64,000 nt of DNA. Source: Hirsutella rhossiliensis. Its lineage: Eukaryota > Ascomycota > Sordariomycetes > Hypocreales > Ophiocordycipitaceae. The stretch covers positions 5,022,001 through 5,086,000 of the forward strand of contig NW_025408669.1 in NCBI RefSeq assembly GCF_020360975.1, written 5' to 3'. Of this stretch, positions 58,150 to 64,000 are shown piece after piece (positions within the stretch are counted from its first letter, which is position 1; the number at the start of each line of letters is the position of its first letter). Position numbers and translations under genes: made by a program. The notes under the pieces were generated by a model. The model was given only the letters and a program-made list of their open reading frames with translations. It did not search any database and was not told the origin of the DNA.

Positions 58150-61100
58150 GTTTCTAAATTTATAGAGTAATCTAGGTCTTAATTCCTTCGTAAAATATTA
58201 GCTATATTATCTTCTAATTTAATATAAAAACTCTAATTTCCCCTTCTCTTATACTAGTTCTAGTATAGTAATAGGCTAATCTTATATGCTTAGACCTTTT
58301 ATAAAATTCCGGATTTTCTACTAATTTAATAGCAGTAGTATTATCCGTTAAAATAAGAGGTATAGTATTAGGAATCTTAATAGATAGATCCTTAGTAATA
58401 TTTTTAAAAAGCATATTTAAATAAATAGCTTCTTTATTTACCTCCCTAAGGCTAATATACTCTACTTCGTAGGTAGAAAGGGCAACGGCTTTCTACTTAG
58501 AGAAAGCCTAGCTTATTATATTATTATATATATAAAAACAGTAACTAGAAAAGGATTTTCCGTCCGTTAAATCCAACGCCTAGCTAGAGTCGGTAAAACC
58601 CTTTATATATAGATAGGTAAAAGGGATATTGCAATTATATTTAATCATTAGGCTAGGGAGTTTATTTAAATATTTCTAAATTATATTTAAAGCCTTAAAA
58701 TGCGTTTAGTCGGGCTTAGCCGCGAATCTAGCATAGGAAATTATAGAATATAAGATATCTAGCCTAGTAAATAAGGCTAAGTATAATAGAGATCCTATTT
58801 CTTTCTAAAATTGCAATATATCTTCCTTAGAAGGTAATTCCTTTGCTTTTATAAGCTTAAAGCCTACTATAGCGGGTAAATTCGAAGTTCCTAAACCTTC
58901 TTTATTAAATTCCTTTAATTTATTTAAGGTATAATATTCTTAGGATATATAGAGCTCTTTATTTTCTCGGTTTATTATAATATTTAGACCTAAGAAGTCT
59001 TTTATATCTCCTAAGATAGTAAAATCTAGGAATTTAGATAATTCTTTAAATAATCTTTCTTCTATTATAGATTTAGATGGCCCTACTATAAGAAAGTCGT
59101 CGACGTAAATTGCTAAGGCTATACTATAGTCCTTATTTATAAATACTCCTTTATTTATTAAAAAAGGAAGAAATCCGAGATTATTTAGTATAATTTTTAA
59201 ATAATTATACTAGAGCTTAGGACTTTGTTTTAGGCTATATAATGCTTTCTTTAGCTTTGCTTTAATTTAACCGGTTTTATATAGGTCTAGGAATTTAGTT
59301 AATTTAATTCCTTTAGCTCTATAAGCTAATCTATATTTTAAATAATATTCTTTAAGAGCGTATTCTTCGTAGCTATAGGAAGATCGATATATACTTCGCT
59401 ATCTATATCGGTATATATAAAGGCATTTATTATATCTATTTATAAAGCTTTAAATTCGTAGATAATAGCTAAAATAAGTAGAATTCTAATAGATTCGGTC
59501 TAGCCGTAGTCGAGAAGGTATCTAGGAAATCTAAGCTATAGATCTACTTAAATCCTATATTACGAAACGGGCTTTATATTTTATTATATTATTTTAACTA
59601 TCCTTCTTAATAGTATAGACCTAGTGGCCTCCTATAGCCTCCCTATCCCTAGGAGGTAGGAAAATTCTAAGTTTTATATTTAATTAGCTAGATAATTTCC
59701 TTAATTATAGTATCTTTCTAAAATGCTATTTTAGGGCTATTTATTGCCTGTTTATAGGTCTTTAGAATTTTTAGATCCTGATTTTCTATACTAGCTAGAA
59801 TTAACTCTATAAAATCGTAGTTTAGAAATAAATTAACGTTAGGGTATTTAATATAGTTAGAATCGAACCTTTCCGGCTTCTTAGGTAATTCTACTACTAT
59901 TTTACTAGTAGTAGGAATAGGATCGTTATTTAGAGACTCTTCTTCTATAGAGGGCGAGGGACTTTTATCTCTAGGTTCTCTAGTAGCTTCCTCTATAGGG
60001 ATATAGCTTTCTAGCTTATCTTTATTCGGAATAGAATTAAAATCAAAGGTATTATTACTACTAGAGATTTCTAGATTTTTTATAAATTTATTTTCTAGTA
60101 TAGTAATATCTCTAGAAATAGTAATCTTTCTCTTAGAAAAATCCTAGATTTTATATGCATTTTCTAAATAGCCTACTATTATTCACTTAAAAGCTCTATT
60201 ATCTAGCTTATCTTTAGGGTCTTTATTCTTATAATATATAAGGCTTCTAAAGGTCTTAATTTTATTTAAGGTCTCGAAGGGTAGTATTATATTATCCTCT
60301 TTTCTATAGGACTTTTAAATCCTATCGTAGAATACGGTAATCTATTATATAAATAGGTAGCTATTAAAACAGCTTCTCCTATAGATATTTAGGAAGCCTA
60401 GTAGTAAATAAAAGAGCTCGTACTTTTTCTAATATAGTACGATTTATTCTTTCTATTCTACTATTAGATTCCGGCGTTCTAGGAGGACTAGAATTAAAGG
60501 TAATTCCTTCTTTTTCGTAATAGAGCTTTATTTTATATATAAATTCTTTAGCATTATTAGAAAATGCTTCTCTAATCCTAGTATTTTTAGGGTTATTTTC
60601 TACCTTATTTTTAAATTCTAGGAACCTATCTAGAGCTTCTCCCTTTTTTCGAAGAAGGTATATTTCTAGATATCGGGTTCCTATATCTAGGAAAGAGATA
60701 TAATAGTAATATTTATTATAAGTAGGCACTTTAATTAGCCCCTAAATATCTAATACTATTTTTTCTAAATAAGAATAAGACTTATACGAAGGTTGTTTAT
60801 TAACCTTATTTATTGCTTTAGCTCTAATATATATTTCGTATTGCCTTATTTTATTTTCCTCTTTTAGAGGCATTTTTATATCCTTATTATGTCTTTTTAA
60901 TATTTCTAAAATAGCCCTACTATTTATATACCCTAAGCGTAAGTGCTAAGTATAAAAATCTATATCCTTTACTTTTAAAGACGTAATAAGGATTAATTAG
61001 CTTTCTAATAAAGGTTCTATAAGAATATAATATAATTTTCTAAGAAATCCTTTAGTAAGGACCTTAGCCTTATTATCTAATAAAAGGACTTTATTTCCTC

Positions 61101-61400
61101 CTATTAAGGCATAGGTATTATTAAAATAAGATTAGGATAGTATATTTACCCCTAATTCAGGTATATAAAAGCAGTCTCGAAGGATATACCTTTTTCTACT
61201 ATACAGGAACTTAAATACTAAGTCCCCCTTTCCTTTTACTAATATAAAGGAAGCTTTTCCCGAGTAAACTTTAGACTTAATTTCTTTATAGTTAATAAGG
61301 AAATTCTTATTAGATACTATATGCCTAGTAGCTCCGGTATTATATATAAAATTAAAGATCCTTTTATTCTTATAACTAGGAAATCCTCCTTCTCTTACCT
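58150..61400 (-). pseudogene. Copia-3 pol: protease, integrase, RT, RNase H
   Basis: Minus-strand reading. Protease NTGATRHIVSN with the catalytic codon at 61339-61341 now Asn. Integrase core open at 60729-60379, differing from Copia-2 at only a few residues. RT active site YVDD intact at 59107-59096. RNase H open at 58414-58214 (PLILTDNTTAIKLVENPEFY). Scattered TAG/TAA stops, fewer than in Ty3 elements. The same protease Asp-to-Asn change in both copies could be RIP at the same site twice or inheritance from a damaged parent. Confidence 0.87.
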
Positions 61401-62460
61401 TTAAGACTAATTCCTTTATTCTAGGAATCGAGGCTTCTAAAGGTCCTAAAAGAGAGTCTTTATTAGCTTTTACTATAGGGTATTTATAGAGGTTAAAATT
61501 ACCTCTAAATCCTTAGACGTTTATATAGGGTCGGAGCCTAAAAGGTCTATAAGGTCGATATCTAGGTCTATATTTTCTTACAAAGCTATATTTAAGACCT
61601 TATTACTATCTTCCGAATCGGACTCTAGCTCGTAATTCAGCCTTCCTTCTTTATTAGTAGTATACTACTAAAGGAAGAGAAGAAGATCTTCTTTAGGAAT
61701 AAGTCCTAATATTTAATAAGAGCCTTATTCGGGTATAATTTATAGCAATTTACTATAAAATGCCCTGGTTTTTTGCATTCCTTATAATAAGGAGTATCTA
61801 TAGAATTTCTATAGGATTTCTAAGGCTTCCTTTATATTAGGAAGGCTTTATCTAAAGATTTATCTATATCCTCTATTCTTCTAGCTTCGTCTAAAAGACT
61901 AGCTGTTAGGGATTCGAGGGTAAACGCCGTAGAATTATACCTAAGGCTCTACGTAATATTTATAATATAGCTTCTAAATTCCTTATTAAGGCAATTAAGA
62001 ATCTATGCTATAAGGATAACTTCTAGGATTTCTATATTATAGGATTTTAAATCCTCGTAGATTTCTTTTACCTTATAAAGGTATTTCTCTAAATTAAAGC
62101 CCGAGGGACTAAGATTAAAGAGCTGCGTAATAAGTAGATAATTCGACGAAAAGTTCGACGGATTATATAGCTTTTTAAGCTCATCCCACGCTTCTTTAGC
62201 ATTTTTTAGATGCCGAATTTATATTAAGAGACTATCTTCGACTTAAAGGAATATTATAAATAAAGCCTCCGTAGTCTATATATAATTTACTAGCTCTAGA
62301 GTAGTAATAAGCTTTTCTTTTATAAGGATAGCTTCTATCCTCGTTGTCTATAAGGTATAATTTAAATTTCCCTTAAGTCTAGTAAATTTATATTCTTTCT
62401 ATCTACCTATTTTATATAAATTCGGTATTATTTCGTTCGTAGGGATTGAGAAGTCTAGAC
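61401..62460 (-). pseudogene. Copia-3 gag
   Basis: Equivalent to 39610-40720. The zinc knuckle near 61790-61745 reads YKECKKPGHFIVNC, so here three of the four metal ligands survive; only the first Cys is Tyr. Capsid-like text such as HLKNAKEAWDELKKL near 62215-62170 keeps a Trp that reads as a stop in Copia-2, showing a different RIP pattern in the two copies. Confidence 0.78.
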
Positions 62461-62599
62461 GGGAGTTTAAGAGCGTAGAAAGGTAAAAGAAGTTAGGGGG
62501 AATTTCGAAAGGAATTTTAATTGAATATTTCGACGAGGAATTTTAAAGGTATAAGTAGTTAATTTCCCGGCTTAAAAGGAGTAAGCCGGGCTTATAACC

Positions 62600-63167
62600 T
62601 CTAAAGGTATATAAGCAAAAGCGGAATTTTAGGAAATCAAGGAATAACATAAGACTACGTAACAGAGGGGAAGAAGGAGTATAAGGTAGGATTTTCAACG
62701 GAATTTATTAGTAGTATATTAGTATATAAAAGAGGTGTTAAAGTTAATGATTCTCTATCTATCTACTAGCGGACATACTGTCTTATATAGATAATTATAG
62801 CTAAACGGAAGAACCTTTCGGGACTAGATTTAGGCTGCTATATCGCCCTAAGACTAGGGAATTCCGTGATACCTCGAGTGAATCTAGAAGTGTCTTAGTT
62901 CTACTAATATTCGTGTTTAAAGGAGGTTGGTCGTGCCGGTGTTCTTAAGAGGTCTTAGCTAGTATTCTAAGCTAGCTCTGTTCCTTCGATTCCCGATTAT
63001 ACGATAACTAGCAACCCGTTTAATGCATAATAACATGTAAAATAAAGAGCGATTCTTGCTCTATAGGATAAGATTTTATCTATAATTAGTATACTACTTA
63101 TTAGCTTATATAATCGGGAGAGTATATTATAGCTGCTTTATTTATAGTAGGAACACCGTTCCTTATA
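62600..63167 (-). repeat. Copia-3 5' LTR
   Basis: 568 bp, the same length as the 3' LTR, with scattered transitions. Confidence 0.92.
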
Positions 63168-63172
63168 CTTTT

Positions 63173-64000
63173 TTTATACGTATTAAGTTATAGGCGCTTT
63201 TAAGGTTAAGAGCTATAAATTAATTTTTACTATATAATTAATCTTATAGTTTTAATATAAGTAGTAATAGTATTTAGTCTTTTATTATAATATCGTTTAA
63301 GCGTCTATAGTTAATAACTAGTTATAGCTTACTATTTTTCTTTAAAATAAATATAATTAGATAGCTTGCTTTTAATATTAATATTTATATATATCCCTTT
63401 TATAGATTCTTATTAAGGTAGTCGCGTAGTATTTATAGTTGCTTTTTATTTAAGTTATAAATTTTATAGAACGTTAGCGTTACTTAATCCTTAAGATAAA
63501 TTTTATAGTCTTATTAGCTATATTTAAGTAACCCTATCTTAAGTTCTTCTTTAAAAAGTTTATTATATTTCCGGTATTCCTAAGGGATATTCTTTATTCT
63601 ATCTAATAGGCTTTATTCTTTCTTTTAAAAGCTAGTTTCTCTTAACTTAAGCTCTTTATTAATTTATTTAAGGTCTTTCCTTAAAATAGTAATAACTCTT
63701 TAAATCTTTATATTATATCCTTTATTCTATTTATATTAAATACTAAGTTATATAGCTATACTAGTTAGTATATAGGTCTTATTAATTAACTTTATTATAT
63801 CCGCTAGTTTAGTTACTATTTTTATTTATATCTTTAAAGCTTATAATAATTTACTTAAATAGTTATCCCTTTTATTTTATTTAGTAGCTAAATTATTATA
63901 AAAATTTACTTTCTCTTAAATCTACTAGTCTTAAAAGCTTATATCCTTATTTTAATATAGTTAGCTAGTTTTTTAGTTAATTAATAGGTTGCTCTCTTAT
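63173..64000 (-). pseudogene. Ty3-E RT (N-terminal) and protease linker, part 2
   Basis: Aligns with the reverse complement of Ty3-C about 32120-32950: it includes the reverse of AAATTTATCTTAAGGAT near 63495. It joins 57190 when Copia-3 is removed. It runs out of the window just before the protease active site. Confidence 0.75.

Larger units (their letters stand above)
57196..63167 (-). mobile_element. Copia-3: second copy of the Copia-2 family, inserted in Ty3-E
   Basis: 5972 bp, 568-bp LTRs, exact CTTTT duplications (57191-57195, 63168-63172). Same gene order and very similar sequence to Copia-2 but on the minus strand. Confidence 0.95.
53554..64000 (-). mobile_element. Ty3-E: second copy of the Ty3-C family, cut by the right edge
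   Basis: Minus-strand element whose 3' LTR is at 53554-54044. Body sequence matches the reverse complement of Ty3-C from the 3' LTR back to the protease region. Copia-3 sits in RT, at the point equivalent to Ty3-C 32950. The left flank is GTATT (53549-53553); the other duplication is outside the window. RIP is at least as strong as in Ty3-C. Confidence 0.9.

Noticed and set aside
38897..63167. One inverted segmental duplication containing Copia-2 and Copia-3
   Set aside because: The two elements have different target duplications and different hosts (LINE-1 and Ty3-E), so they inserted independently.
1..64000. CRISPR arrays, operons, ribosome-binding sites
   Set aside because: No regularly spaced repeats and no bacterial gene organisation; the sequence is eukaryotic.

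Overview
The window looks like a transposon graveyard from a filamentous ascomycete (Pezizomycotina). No host gene was found: everything I can identify is a retrotransposon, a solo LTR, a small non-autonomous LTR element or a pogo-type DNA transposon. Most of the sequence carries the mark of repeat-induced point mutation (RIP). CpA and TpG are very rare, TpA is very common, CAA/CAG codons have become TAA/TAG, and Cys/His codons have become Tyr. CpG survives, so some elements stay GC-rich although they are destroyed.

Layout, left to right. (1) 1-5079: Copia-1, minus strand, not RIPed, cut by the left window edge. (2) 5080-6531: RIPed DNA of unknown origin with a hardly mutated solo LTR (X). 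(3) 6532-22167: Ty3-A, a RIPed chromovirus, carrying a RIPed solo LTR (Y) and a second complete chromovirus, Ty3-B (11842-18792), inserted in its integrase gene. (4) 22173 to about 45320: LINE-1, a Tad-like non-LTR element on the plus strand, split by Ty3-C (22618-36567) and Copia-2 (38897-44918). Ty3-C itself holds Ty3-D (23074-28791, not RIPed, LTRs identical by eye) inside its left LTR, and a 389-bp TRIM at 31328-31716. (5) About 45320-51400: an unidentified minus-strand frame interrupted by an LTR element without recognisable pol (46183-48054) and by a pogo element with 50-bp inverted repeats (48819-50662). (6) About 52490-53553: the 3' part of a minus-strand LINE-2. (7) 53554 to the right edge: Ty3-E, a second copy of the Ty3-C family on the minus strand, interrupted by Copia-3 (57196-63167), a second copy of the Copia-2 family.

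Target-site duplications fix most boundaries: TTACT, TTATC, ATACC, GAATA, GGACT, GTATA, ATTAA, TA and CTTTT are exact; two more match at 4 of 5 bases. The insertion order can be read: LINE-1 first, then Ty3-C or Copia-2, then RIP, then Ty3-D into already RIPed sequence.

The most unusual observation is an apparent antisense gene between the integrase/chromodomain region and the 3' LTR of three different Ty3 families. It is clearest in Ty3-C, and the Ty3-E copy agrees: Cys-x2-Cys, then Gly-Arg-x-Cys-Asp, then a charged coiled-coil-like stretch (Cys now Tyr). Other points of interest are the TRIM mutated by RIP only toward its outer edges, the LTR element with a private frame, and single-base deletions in homopolymers in the two young elements, which may be assembly errors. 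All coordinates, domain calls and alignments were made by eye.
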